Positions 45,487 to 53,337 of a stretch of 64,000 nt of DNA are shown here, piece by piece. The stretch's first letter is position 1. The number at the start of each line of letters is the position of its first letter. The DNA comes from Anatilimnocola aggregata (GTDB lineage: Bacteria; Planctomycetota; Planctomycetia; Pirellulales; Pirellulaceae): positions 7,316,001-7,380,000 of the forward strand of contig NZ_CP036274.1 of NCBI RefSeq assembly GCF_007747655.1, read 5' to 3'. The position numbers and the translations under genes are program-made. A model generated the notes under the pieces. That model did not search any database and was not told the DNA's origin. It saw only the letters and a list, made by a program, of their open reading frames with translations.

Positions 45487-45741
45487 TCAACGGTTAAGCG
45501 CCGGAAATTTATTGGCGATCACTCGCACTCGCCACGGTGAATTGCCGGTCCCGAGAACGGAATAGATCTCCGGCGGTGTCAGGGCTTCGTTACCGGGACA
45601 GAACGGGCAACTGACTGGAACGGTCGGCGGTCCTTCTGCAGTATCTTCCACCTTTTTCGCCGTTTCGTGCGGCCGCAATCCTCGCGAAGGAGCGAGAATT
45701 ACCCAACCCGAAGTCGTCGGATCGAATCGCAGAATGGACAT
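45487..45741 (-). pseudogene. GalT-like uridylyltransferase, N-terminal fragment
   Basis: 84 residues from the ATG at 45741 read WVILAPSRGLRPHE, CPFCPGNEALTPPEIY and WRVRVIANKFPAL, exactly the N-terminal zinc-binding and substrate-contact region of galactose-1-phosphate uridylyltransferase. The frame stops right after NKFPALNR, so ~260 residues with the catalytic HPH motif are absent. It is either a decayed gene or a reduced zinc-binding domain kept in the operon. It sits 10 bases after the YbaK-like gene and 15 bases before the PAC2 start, so it is still co-transcribed. Confidence 0.8.
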
Positions 45742-45751
45742 TGTCGAGTTC

Positions 45752-46228
45752 TCAAGTAGAAACCGGTTCGGCAACCGCAAATGAAGCTACCAACGGATTC
45801 TCCAGAGTCGCAAAATCGTGCCATTTCATGCGAATCGCCTCCTCGTGAGTATTGCAGTCGAAGACGATGTACTCGCCACCTGCCAGCGACGCATCAACAA
45901 TCGTGCGCATACCATATTGCGACCCGAAGGGAGGCAACACGCCACGTTCGCAATCTGGACAATGAATCGCTAGGTCATCCTCGTCGCCGAACTTTACTTC
46001 AGCGCCGCCGAGTAACTTGCTCGCTTGCTCGGGGTCAACTCGTAGGTTAGCAGGGAGCACGGCCACCACGTCGCGGAAGCCGTGGTTGACCTGCAGCAGT
46101 ACGGTTTTTGCAACGTGTGCACCTGTCACGTGCACTGCATGAGCCAGGTGAGAAGCTCCCTCCGTATGCTGATGCGAAAGAATCTCATACGGGACATGTT
46201 TCTCGTTCAGAAATTGTTTGATGTTCAT
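45752..46228 (-). CDS. YbaK/ProX-type aminoacyl-tRNA deacylase-like protein
   Basis: 158 residues with an AGGAG ribosome site before the ATG at 46228. Family motifs are YEILSHQHTEGASHLAHAV, the conserved Lys in VAKTVLLQV, VVAVLPANLRVDPEQASKLL, and the glycine-rich GVLPPFGSQYGM. Members hydrolyse mischarged tRNA in trans. A CPDC-like pair (HCPDCERG) is an unusual insert. It leads the YbaK, galT-fragment, PAC2 operon. Confidence 0.88.
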   Translation of the reverse strand: MNIKQFLNEKHVPYEILSHQHTEGASHLAHAVHVTGAHVAKTVLLQVNHGFRDVVAVLPANLRVDPEQASKLLGGAEVKFGDEDDLAIHCPDCERGVLPPFGSQYGMRTIVDASLAGGEYIVFDCNTHEEAIRMKWHDFATLENPLVASFAVAEPVST

Positions 46229-46273
46229 GAACGGTCTCCTGCGGAAATTGGTAAAGAATGCGCCAGCCGTCGC

Positions 46274-46738
46274 TTACGTGTGACTCGGACTGGGTTCTTT
46301 GACTTCACTGGGTTTTGCAGCCTTGGGGCTAACCGTCACCACCGGGCACGGCGCTTTTCGAACTACTTCTTCGGCCACGCTTCCCATAAGAAGGCGACGC
46401 AAGCCAGTTCGGCCATGAGTCGGCATGACGATATAGTCGATCGCATTATTGGCAGCGAACTCGACGATTGCCGTGGCTGGTAAACCAACGACTAAGTGAC
46501 GCTGCACGATCATTCGCGAATCATCGATTGAAACCTTCTTGAGCATGGTGAGCAACTCTTCACGATTCGGCTCTGCGATTCCGTAGTACATATCGCCCGC
46601 TCCATACACCATCGGAGGCTCCTCGACGTGCAGTAGCACGAGTTCTCCTTGGTGATCGCGAGCTAACGAGGTCGCGAGCTGCAACGCCTGCTCAGCGCCA
46701 GTTGAGAAATCAACAGGAACAAGAATCTTCAGTGCCAT
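46274..46738 (-). CDS. Universal stress protein (UspA family), paralogue 2
   Basis: 154 residues from the ATG at 46738; the open frame upstream lacks family character. It starts MALKILVPVDFSTGAEQALQ, has HVEEPPMVYGAGDMYYGIAEP and the nucleotide-loop sequence MPTHGRTGLRRLLMGSVAEEVVRKAPCPVVTV. It shares the PPM-x-YG-x-G insertion with the Usp at 32867, showing recent paralogy. It begins 45 bases upstream of the YbaK-like gene on the same strand and may lead its operon. Confidence 0.94.
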   Translation of the reverse strand: MALKILVPVDFSTGAEQALQLATSLARDHQGELVLLHVEEPPMVYGAGDMYYGIAEPNREELLTMLKKVSIDDSRMIVQRHLVVGLPATAIVEFAANNAIDYIVMPTHGRTGLRRLLMGSVAEEVVRKAPCPVVTVSPKAAKPSEVKEPSPSHT

Positions 46739-46980
46739 GGCGAATACCTCAACTGGATAGGCAAAAGTCCTAAAGCGTCGCGAACATCCGCCCGCAAATG
46801 TAATGCCACATGCGATCTGCACGGCGAGAAATGCAGTTCCGTCTCTGATGGCTGGGCCAGATCCTTTTGGCCAAAAAACCCTGAAAGACTAGCTGTGCAC
46901 ATCCGCACGCATGAAGGCATAGGTTGCGCGCGGATTCACTACTTTCTTTGACACACTGCTCGTAGCACTGGGAAAATGCC

Positions 46981-47031
46981 CTGCTGCGCGTCACAACATT
47001 TGGGACTTTTCCGCGCGAGTTCTCGCCACCG
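46981..47031 (+). mobile_element. Solo left-type TIR
   Basis: CTGCTGCGCGTCACAACATT outermost and CGCGAGTTCTCGCCACC innermost match the left end of the 218-bp MITE almost exactly. No right end lies within reach. Confidence 0.8.
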
Positions 47032-47117
47032 CTGGATCAAAATGCAATGGAAAAGCGACTAGCGACTCCTCCGGTCGGCAACCACAATCGGGAGAATGGC
47101 CAGCACGACAAAGCTGC

Positions 47118-47175
47118 CCCTCTCAGTACTCGAACCTGCGACCCGGCGGTTAACAGCCCCGGATCCCACATGCTA
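47118..47175 (-). pseudogene. tRNA-Asn-like 3' half (degenerate)
   Basis: Read on the minus strand, GGGGCTGTTAACCGCC is followed by GGGTCGCAGGTTCGAGTAC. This imitates a tRNA from the anticodon loop (CTGTTAA, anticodon GUU) to the T-loop (TTCGAGT). The anticodon stem needs a bulged G, the universal C61 is replaced by A, and no D-arm or matching 5' acceptor strand is present. It is therefore not a functional tRNA. Confidence 0.4.
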
Positions 47176-47191
47176 AAGAAAAGCTTTATCA

Positions 47192-47220
47192 GCCCCGGCC
47201 GCCTGGCGAGCGACCGGGGC
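47192..47220. repeat. GC-rich hairpin downstream of nuclease gene
   Basis: GCCCCGG (47192-47198) and CCGGGGC (47214-47220) form a 7-bp stem 18 bp past the stop of the minus-strand nuclease gene. It lacks a T-run, so it may be a terminator without U-tract or a processing hairpin. Confidence 0.5.
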
Positions 47221-47237
47221 CAACTGATTCTTAACTG

Positions 47238-47548
47238 TTAGCCTGGCCACTTACGACAGGGATCGCGAAACGGGCAGCCACCACAAGCCAGCGGCGACGG
47301 AGCAGGATAAAAGTGCTCGGAGTTGATCGCATTCCAAACGCGTTCGACGACGCGCTTCATGCGATCGACTGGCGCCCGCTGCACCGCGACCGAGTGCTGC
47401 TCGATGGCGACGGTCTTTGTCTTCGTTAGCACTGCGAACTCAATGCGAACCGGCTTGCCTGGTGCAAAGTCCGCGGCCAGCTCTGAGTACAGCAAGAGCT
47501 GCTCGGTCGATTCCTCGACTTGCTCCGCCGACCAGCGCGAACGGCTTG
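47238..47548 (-). CDS. PD-(D/E)XK nuclease, 3' exon (after group II intron)
   Basis: It encodes about 103 residues beginning RSRWSAEQVEESTEQLLLYS and ending with the iron-sulfur-type cysteines CGGCPFRDPC. Upstream in the genomic frame lies intron sequence, so this part has no start of its own in the native protein. Joining CA-AGC at 47548 to the last A of the 5' exon (48334) restores the continuous reading SDWKTSRSRW, the arrangement expected for RecB-like nuclease families with Asp-x-Lys followed by helical Q-x3-Y (QLLLYSEL). It supplies the Cys cluster that closes the Cas4/AddB-like nuclease fold. Confidence 0.75.
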
Positions 47549-48333
47549 GTGGTGTAGGCCGCGGAATTTCACCTCGACCCCAACCCCAAACCGGACGTGC
47601 AAGTTTCCAAGCATCCGGCTTTCCAGATGATTCTTCACGTTGGACTTCGTCGATGTTCATTTGGAAGCCTCCAAATTAAAGAACACTTCAGTCATCCTCC
47701 ACGAATCATCCTGCACCCCTTCGCCCTGTGGTCGGCTTTCCCGACCTCCGACTACTACGGGTGCTCCGCCACTCGGCTGTCTCATCGGCAGGTGCTTGGG
47801 TCGGTCTTGCGATCGGCCTAGCGGTGTAACTGCCATACTCAGCCGAGCTTCCCTGGTTCCCTTGTTGGCACTCAAACGCATCCGTTTAGACTCTGACTTT
47901 TTCATACCCAACAGCGGTCTGCTGCTCCCCTAAACATCACGGGATACTTGGTTGGCCCGTGAATCGTTGGCACAGTTGCCAGGGATCGCGAAGCCGGAAA
48001 ACAGAGCTTGCGATCGTTTAGGACACTCCCTATCCCGGTGTCCGAATCCGGGCGGCTCTGATATTGGCGGAAGTGTGGTTCCGATTTACCGAAGGTAATA
48101 GCCAGTTCCTTTCGTAGTCGTGCGGATACTCTGGTTAGCAGGACTTCCAAGGCTACAGAGCGTTGCCAGTGTCCCACATTGTTGGGGTAGCTTTCTTGCC
48201 GATGAATTACACACTTCATCAACGTAACCCCTTAGCCACGGTGGCCGACCAAACGGCCACGGTCTTTCGACATTGTCAACAAGGCTTCCCGTGCTTGCTC
48301 ATTGCTGAGCCAGCACGGATACATCAGGCGCAC
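47549..48333 (-). mobile_element. ORF-less group II intron (785 nt) inside the nuclease gene
   Basis: The 5' end at 48333 reads GTGCGCC. Domain V lies at 47588-47621 on the minus strand, with the AGC triad (AAGCCGGATGC), a GGAAA loop and GCACGTCCGG closing the 34-nt hairpin. Domain VI follows with a bulged-A context CCTACACCAC ending at 47549. No reverse transcriptase is encoded; the longest internal frame is 84 codons and shows no RT motif. Removal of 48333-47549 joins the flanking exons in phase. Splicing would need a maturase from elsewhere or self-splicing. Confidence 0.78.
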
Positions 48334-49261
48334 TTTTCCAATCGCTGACTAAAAGCTCGCTCGGTGTCTCCACGATCAGATCAACGCGACCGAGCAAGTC
48401 TGGCAGGCCTGAAATGAGCGGGCCGCGAAGTTCTTCTTCGATGGCGAGAATCGTACCCGAGGGCTTGGCCAATTCGCTTTCCCGAAAGGCGGTCAACATT
48501 CGAGCAGCCAGATCGGTGAGTGCAGCCGCATCATCCTCACGACCGAAACGCACAGGCTTCGCGTCCCGTTCTTGCCATTCGGCCTGATAGTGCGTGAGCA
48601 ATTCATCCACGCCTGGCGCGGCACCGCCAATCATCTGCTGGCGATAGAGATGCTCGATCGCCCGATGGATCGCACTGCCAAACACGAGGCTGGCTGAAAC
48701 TGATTCTTCGGGCAAGCCAGCGATGTACTTGAAAAAATACTTCAATGGGCATGACTGGTACGTGCGGATCGAACTGAAGCTAAGGTAACTACGCACGGGT
48801 TTCATTTCAGCCGGCGGCGCGCGTGACGGGAGTGGATGCTCAACCACTACGAACAATTTGTCGAGTTCCGTGGGCGCCTGGACCACGGGCGACAAAATAA
48901 TAACGAACGTGCGCGATTGCTTGCCGGCGGTGAGCTGCCGACTCAGAGCCTGCACAATCTCCGCCGACTGCAGGAAGCGGTGGAAATTGACGAGCACCAG
49001 AATCCCGGTGCTGCCGGCAGCGGCCAGCGTGCTGGCCGAACGGATGGCTGCGAGGGGATCAACGGCGCCAGCTGCACTTCCCGCCAGGCTCTCCTGCCCA
49101 GGAATGCACAGGCCCTGCTCCAGATCCCAGACGTTTAATCGCCAGGCTTCCTGCTGGCACAGTGTACTGATTTCGGCCAGAGCATCTTCATGCTCGTGAC
49201 TTTCGACCCAGATGCCCGTGAAGCAAGCCTGGATCAGTTCCGATAGACGATCTTGAAGCAT
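48334..49261 (-). CDS. Ycf46-type N-domain fused to PD-(D/E)XK nuclease, 5' exon
   Basis: About 309 residues from the ATG at 49261 (GGAG 8 bases upstream). Residues 1-170 (LSELIQACFTGIWVESHEHE, ILVLVNFHRFL, RTFVIILSPVVQAPTELDKL) look like the N-terminal domain of Ycf46-like AAA proteins, without Walker motifs. From ~180 it switches to a RecB-type nuclease: YLSFSSIRTYQSCPLKYFFK, FGSAIHRAIEHLYR (first helix motif) and the catalytic VSDWK. Without splicing, the frame runs into the intron and stops after SAPDVSVLAQQ, losing the rest of the nuclease. The DUF2997 gene upstream normally neighbours Ycf46-like ATPases, so the fusion probably arose by an in-frame deletion joining two genes. Confidence 0.75.
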
Positions 49262-49621
49262 GGAGTGACTCCGAAGGTGGTGAAGCAGACTTAAACGAAG
49301 CCGGACAAATTGCCCGGCGAGTGGATTGATTGACTCGGGTACACGCGTTCCCGACGTAACCTGAGTGAAGGAAATGGCGGAGAGTGCATCCAAGGTGGGC
49401 AGCCAAGGCAGCCCCGAAGTAGGTGTTTTTGAGGCTCGCAAACTCACCCGGCACGCTTCCTGCTGTTTTGGTCTTCCGGCAGCGCTACGCCTTGCTAACT
49501 TGGGAACTGCGTGACGCAAAGAGTGCAGGGAAATCAGCGAGCTTCGTAGCAGGCTTGACCCTGCAAGGTCGCAGCCAAGATGCGAATGCAGCTGGGTATT
49601 TCTCCCACCAGTCGGAGCCTT

Positions 49622-49828
49622 TTAAAGGCCGCAACCCTGCTGCCGTTCGACCTGGTCCTGGTTGACTTGGCTGGCATAGAACTCGGGTGACAGCGATTCC
49701 AGCAGCTTGGTACCCAGAGCCTGTTCGAGGAATTGGCTGGCTTGTCGACAAGCTCCGCCGGCGAAGCCGCGAGTTTCCAAGCGTGTCTCCCCAGAGGCAG
49801 TGATCGTAACTTCGATCGTCTGATGCAC
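49622..49828 (-). CDS. DUF2997 small protein
   Basis: 68 residues with a perfect AGGAGGT ribosome site before the ATG at 49828. The N-terminal IEVTITASGETRLETRGFAG and CRQASQFLEQALG are the DUF2997 pattern. Family members sit in operons with a DUF1257 (Ycf35-like) gene and a Ycf46-like AAA ATPase. Here no DUF1257 gene is seen, and the next gene downstream is the Ycf46-N-domain/nuclease fusion, which suggests a rearranged version of that operon. Confidence 0.85.
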   Translation of the reverse strand: MHQTIEVTITASGETRLETRGFAGGACRQASQFLEQALGTKLLESLSPEFYASQVNQDQVERQQGCGL

Positions 49829-49897
49829 GTTGCACCTCCTGTCACTTGTGGGACATGCAGACCTTTCTGGACGAAGGTGGTTCGATGGACGAACGTA

Positions 49898-50446
49898 CTA
49901 CAAGGGCGGAGGCTGTTGATCCTCGTCCGGTGTTTCGGGCTTTGAGCGATCGGGCTCTGGCAGCAAAGGCAGTGGCTCAGCCAGTAAGTGGTGGGCAAGT
50001 TCTTCGATGAGAACCTGGCCTTCCTCTTCCTTCGTCGTTTCCCGCCATAGACCGATAAGTGAGATGGCTGCAAGCACTAGCGGTGCCAGGGTTGCGAGTA
50101 GCGTTCCCACGGCGGTAAGCCCGCTGGTAAGAAGTGATTCTTTGTGTCGAGCCTGAGCGACTTCCCGTCGTTCGACCTCCAACACGTCGCGCTGTTCAGC
50201 GATCCCTGCCTGGTCGCGACGCAGCTCGTGCTGAAGGTCGATTAGTTCACGGCGCGCTTGCGCATCGGCCACGACGAGTTGTTGGCTTCCCAGGGCGACA
50301 GTCTGGGAGGCTTCAGCCATCCGTTCATTCTGAGCAGCCTGTTCATGCGTGACCTGCTGAGCCAGGTCCGCCAGGCGTTCGTCGGTGCTGCAACCGGCGA
50401 GAGCGCAGCCTGCGGCGATGCCGATCACGAGACCGAGTCGTTTCAT
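49898..50446 (-). CDS. Coiled-coil lipoprotein with a second membrane helix
   Basis: 182 residues. The lipobox LAGC (residues 16-19) after MKRLGLVIGIAAGCA predicts lipidation at Cys19. Residues ~22-110 form a long coiled coil rich in Gln, Ala and Glu (DLAQQVTHEQAAQNERMAEA, LQHELRRDQAGIAEQRDVLE). A transmembrane helix follows (~115-135, LTAVGTLLATLAPLVLAAISL), then an acidic, Pro-rich tail. The layout suggests a two-point membrane-spanning spacer. A small membrane ORF overlaps its start. Confidence 0.75.
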   Translation of the reverse strand: MKRLGLVIGIAAGCALAGCSTDERLADLAQQVTHEQAAQNERMAEASQTVALGSQQLVVADAQARRELIDLQHELRRDQAGIAEQRDVLEVERREVAQARHKESLLTSGLTAVGTLLATLAPLVLAAISLIGLWRETTKEEEGQVLIEELAHHLLAEPLPLLPEPDRSKPETPDEDQQPPPL

Positions 50447-50591
50447 GCGTGCTTGTTCTCCTTTGAAGAAGGAACCTTCCCAGCAGCCTGCGCGTCGCTC
50501 GGTACAGCCGAACTTGCCGCACCAAAGCTACCGCCAAAGCCGCCAAGGACAACGAAAAACAGACAACCAACGTGGTGAGCTGCAAGCGCAC
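50343..50591 (-). CDS. Small single-helix membrane protein (tentative)
   Basis: A frame with an AGGAGGT ribosome site directly upstream. The start could be GTG at 50591 or a nearby TTG. The N-terminal ~25 residues are hydrophobic (LTTLVVCFSLSLAALAVALV) and followed by a basic stretch. The last ~40 codons overlap the lipoprotein gene and look like out-of-frame Arg-rich sequence. A tiny membrane peptide that couples translation to the lipoprotein is possible. Confidence 0.35.
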   Translation of the reverse strand: MRLQLTTLVVCFSLSLAALAVALVRQVRLYRATRRLLGRFLLQRRTSTHETTRSRDRHRRRLRSRRLQHRRTPGGPGSAGHA

Positions 50592-50722
50592 CTCCTTTCA
50601 AGAAGCTGGGATGAAAGAACGCCTACGTTTGCAGGGCAAGCTGGCACTGCGTTCAGCATCTCCGCGGCAGACCTCGCAGCCGCGGAGAACTCCAAACGAT
50701 TGCTACACTCGGTAAGCTAGAT

Positions 50723-51361
50723 TCAAGCCGCGGCAACCTCCTTCGCCTCACCCTGAAACTGCTCCCAGGCCTCTTTCAGCTCTCGCCTGAGCTGACTAAC
50801 CCGACTTTGACTCAGGCCGAGCTGCTGAGCGGCATCCATCGTGGTCGCACCGCCAGCCAACAATTCGGCAGCGGTTCGCTTTGCCCGTTCGAGCCCACGC
50901 AGCCAGGCCCGGAAATCGAGTCGGCAGGCAGCCACATCAGCGGGCGTCGCGCGCCGATCTTCGACGGCCAATTCCTCCCACTGGCTGCTCTTGTGGCAAT
51001 AAGAGAACGAGCGCGACGCCAGCCCATTCCGCTTCTGGCAATTTGGCGACAGGACATCATGAACATTAAGCGATGAGCCCACGCGCCGGCCAGCGCGGTA
51101 CTGAGCCACGGCGTAACGACTCAGCGGCCAAGCGTAGGCGATCGACTCTTTGCCACGTTCGACTAGTCGGCCGTAAGCCGCGAAGGTGTTGGCAATCACC
51201 TCTTCAATCGCATCTTCGCGTTCTTCAGCGGGAAGCTTGCGAAAAGCACAGCGGGCGATCAGGCGAATCTTGGGCAGCAGCAGTAAGTAGCGATCTTGCC
51301 AGTTGTTCTGGGTGTTCGTGCGGCGGGGAGCGGGGGAAGAGATAGGCGCAATGGCAATCAT
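50723..51361 (-). CDS. Sigma-70-like helix-turn-helix protein
   Basis: 212 residues from the ATG at 51361, with AAGGA 9 bases upstream. A region-2-like N-terminal part (YLLLLPKIRLIARCAFRKL, EEREDAIEEVIANTFAAYGR) and a C-terminal helix-turn-helix (LAGGATTMDAAQQLGLSQSRVSQLRRELKEAWEQF) resemble sigma factors. The middle is divergent. These proteins recur in planctomycete mobile elements. A 9-bp-stem hairpin lies in its leader. Confidence 0.75.
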   Translation of the reverse strand: MIAIAPISSPAPRRTNTQNNWQDRYLLLLPKIRLIARCAFRKLPAEEREDAIEEVIANTFAAYGRLVERGKESIAYAWPLSRYAVAQYRAGRRVGSSLNVHDVLSPNCQKRNGLASRSFSYCHKSSQWEELAVEDRRATPADVAACRLDFRAWLRGLERAKRTAAELLAGGATTMDAAQQLGLSQSRVSQLRRELKEAWEQFQGEAKEVAAA

Positions 51362-51382
51362 GGGTACGATCCTTGGGAAAGG

Positions 51383-51405
51383 GACCGCCCCAGCACGGGG
51401 CGGTC
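51383..51405 (-). promoter_or_regulatory. Leader hairpin of the sigma-like gene
   Basis: GACCGCCCC and GGGGCGGTC form a perfect 9-bp stem with a 5-nt loop, 22 bases upstream of the start at 51361. It could be an operator or an RNA hairpin that affects translation initiation. Confidence 0.5.
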
Positions 51406-51664
51406 GTGCTGAAGAACACAACCGCCCCGCGGAAACGCCGCGAGGCAGGGACAAATTGTCTCAGGCTCGCAAGACGCAAGCCTGGAAGGCGGCGATCGTT
51501 AGATCACCGCTGAAATCGAGCCCGGGGAGCGTTGGAACGAGGGGTCCCAATAGTTAGCTTCCGGGAGCATGTTATTTTGACACGCTTATCGAAAAAATTC
51601 AGGTAAAGATTTGGCGGACAAGCCACCACGGGAGAGGCAGGGCAATCAGTGGTAGGAAACGGTC
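51406..51664. other. Intergenic stretch upstream of the sigma-like gene
   Basis: Nothing recognisable other than the leader hairpin at its left edge. Confidence 0.35.
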
Positions 51665-51843
51665 TTAAAGCAGGTCTAGCTCATCCAGCGTGAGCTGTTT
51701 CTTGACGATGGCTGCTTGAATGAGAAGTGCTGGATCACCCATCGAGACGGCCCTGTAAACGTGCAACAGTTGCCGAAACTCGGCCCGTGTAAGGCCTTCG
51801 CAGGCAGCGTGCTGGAAGATGCCAACAGCCCGCCGATCGTCTA
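51665..51843 (-). pseudogene. C-terminal protein scrap
   Basis: An open minus-strand frame of about 59 codons without a start, reading CEGLTRAEFRQLLHVYRAVS, then LLIQAAIVKKQLTLDELDLL before a TAA. It looks like the end of an authentic helical protein whose front is missing. The family is not identified. Confidence 0.4.
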
Positions 51844-52055
51844 CTCAAAAGAAGGCTCAAGCACAGCAACTTCGTTTATCGGGAATCACTCATGCCCGGC
51901 GAACGCTGGTCCGCTTGTTGAGCCTGGTCGTCTGCCGCGTGCGGCCCTCGGTTCATGCGGCGTACCAGGCGATGGAAGGGACGCTGCAGGTAATCGCCAA
52001 ATCGGTCTATAAAAAACTCGATGGCACGGAGGCCACGGTAGCGAAGCTTTGGTGA
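51819..52055 (+). pseudogene. Transposase-like scrap (IS4 group, tentative)
   Basis: It reads QLRLSGITHARRTLVRLLSL, then RVRPSVHAAYQAMEGTLQVI and ends KKLDGTEATVAKLW. This recalls an early segment of IS4-group transposases. It overlaps the left-hand scrap by 25 bases on the other strand, showing that the region is a patchwork. Confidence 0.35.
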
Positions 52056-52199
52056 GCGAATCCGCGCGGCGAATGGCAGCGATGGCGGATGAGCTCGATG
52101 CGCCGTTGCCACCGCTTGTGCCCGGCTAGCGGCGGGAGCTCTTTAGCCTCCGCTCGCTTCCGCAGTATTAGCTCCGGCGGCGGCTGAGTCCTGTTGCCG

Positions 52200-52385
52200 T
52201 TAGGGGCTTGGACTCGGGGACGGATCGATGCGTTCATTGGTCAGTTTCCGGTCCGGCACGACCATGATGTAATTTCCCACGCTGCCGGCGTGCTGGATTT
52301 TCTCTCTGCCGAGACCAACGAGCATTTCAATCAACAAAGAATCGGTTGCACCGGCCTGCTTTGAGACCGGATGATCAGTTGCGGA
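52200..52385 (-). pseudogene. C-terminal protein scrap
   Basis: A start-less minus-strand frame of about 60 codons: ATDSLLIEMLVGLGREKIQH, AGSVGNYIMVVPDRKLTNER and a Ser-Pro tail. Coding character is good. The upstream edge is a TGA, so the N-terminus was lost. The protein is not identified. Confidence 0.4.
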
Positions 52386-53103
52386 TCAAGTCGCCGTGTG
52401 GGGCCGGGCAATAGAGACAGTGCGGGAGTATCGGTCGCTCACTTGAGCGACCCCAATTGAGCTGACCCTAGCTCGTTACTTGCTCCCAGCGCGTCACAAA
52501 CGATCCTAGCTAGCTCTGGGAGATTTCTCAACCCCAGTTTGGCGTCAAGTCACACAGTCGATCGAGAATTGGGCAGCAATTTCGGCGGCGCACGGCGTGA
52601 CGAGTTGCAGTAAACGTCTACAAGAGCGCACCCGATGACTGGTGACCAAACCGATGACAGAGAAGAGGCCGCCTAAGCCCGTCCCTCGCTGTTATGCGAG
52701 GGACGGGTGGCTCTGCCCTACTGCTCGATTGGCATCATCTGGCGAAGCCGCCGGAATGAAGCCAGCCACATTGACCAGTGCAGGCAGTCTGCGGCACTCG
52801 CCGGACATCATGTCCGTCTTGGTTAGACGCGTGACGAGATGCTGTAAACGATTACTCAAGTATGGCGAGAAGAGGACGACTCTCAGGCCATTGTCTGGGG
52901 AGATCAGCCGATGGCTCGTGCCGCGGAGGGGCCTTTCGTCGGCTGAAAGTAGCGGTCGAACTAACTCACCAGAGCCCATTTATCCAATTCACGATGAACC
53001 AAAACAATCGAATTCCTTGCATTTCGCTGCGGAACGCTTCTTCAATCGCTTGAGTTCAACATTCCCGACTTTCGTCTCCGCCGACCAACAATCCCAAATC
53101 AGA
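52386..53103. other. Gene-poor left flank of the integrative element
   Basis: It contains a perfect 12-bp-arm hairpin (52678-52707), a CGGACAT palindrome (52802-52816) and half-sites resembling TGTAAACG (about 52613 and 52841). No gene with convincing start and composition is found on either strand. Confidence 0.4.
52678..52707. repeat. REP-like hairpin
   Basis: CCCGTCCCTCGC and GCGAGGGACGGG form a perfect 12-bp stem with a 6-nt loop TGTTAT. It is likely an intergenic palindromic repeat. Confidence 0.6.
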
Positions 53104-53334
53104 TCATGCGAGTCGGCGACATTCGCTCCCAGAACCTGGACCAACCATCCAGCCGCGCCCACTCGGATCGCCCTCGTGGCGCTGCATCCGAGTTGCCTGC
53201 AGTTCAATTTCTTCCGCCGTTTGCCGAGCATTAGCAATGTTCACATCGCCCGAGCCGAGCTTGCGATTCAACAGTTCAAAATAATCAAGCCATTCTTTCG
53301 GAGTCTTATTCGAGTTGTTGTTCATATGGGGCAT
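53104..53334 (-). CDS. Small hypothetical protein in the integrase module
   Basis: 76 residues; its ATG lies 3 bases after the stop of the DUF1580 gene, which points to translational coupling. An internal ATG three codons later is an alternative. It reads NKTPKEWLDYFELLNRKLGS, IANARQTAEEIELQATRM and a Gly-rich end. No domain is recognised. The position suggests a regulatory or accessory part of the integrative element. Confidence 0.5.
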   Translation of the reverse strand: MPHMNNNSNKTPKEWLDYFELLNRKLGSGDVNIANARQTAEEIELQATRMQRHEGDPSGRGWMVGPGSGSECRRLA

Positions 53335-53337
53335 CGT

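Larger units (their letters stand above)
46739..47237. other. Intergenic region with TIR and tRNA-like remnant
   Basis: About 500 bases with no protein gene. It contains a solo TIR (46981-47031), a tRNA-Asn-like remnant (about 47118-47175) and a GC-rich hairpin (47192-47220). It forms the border between the stress cluster and the nuclease region. Confidence 0.5.
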
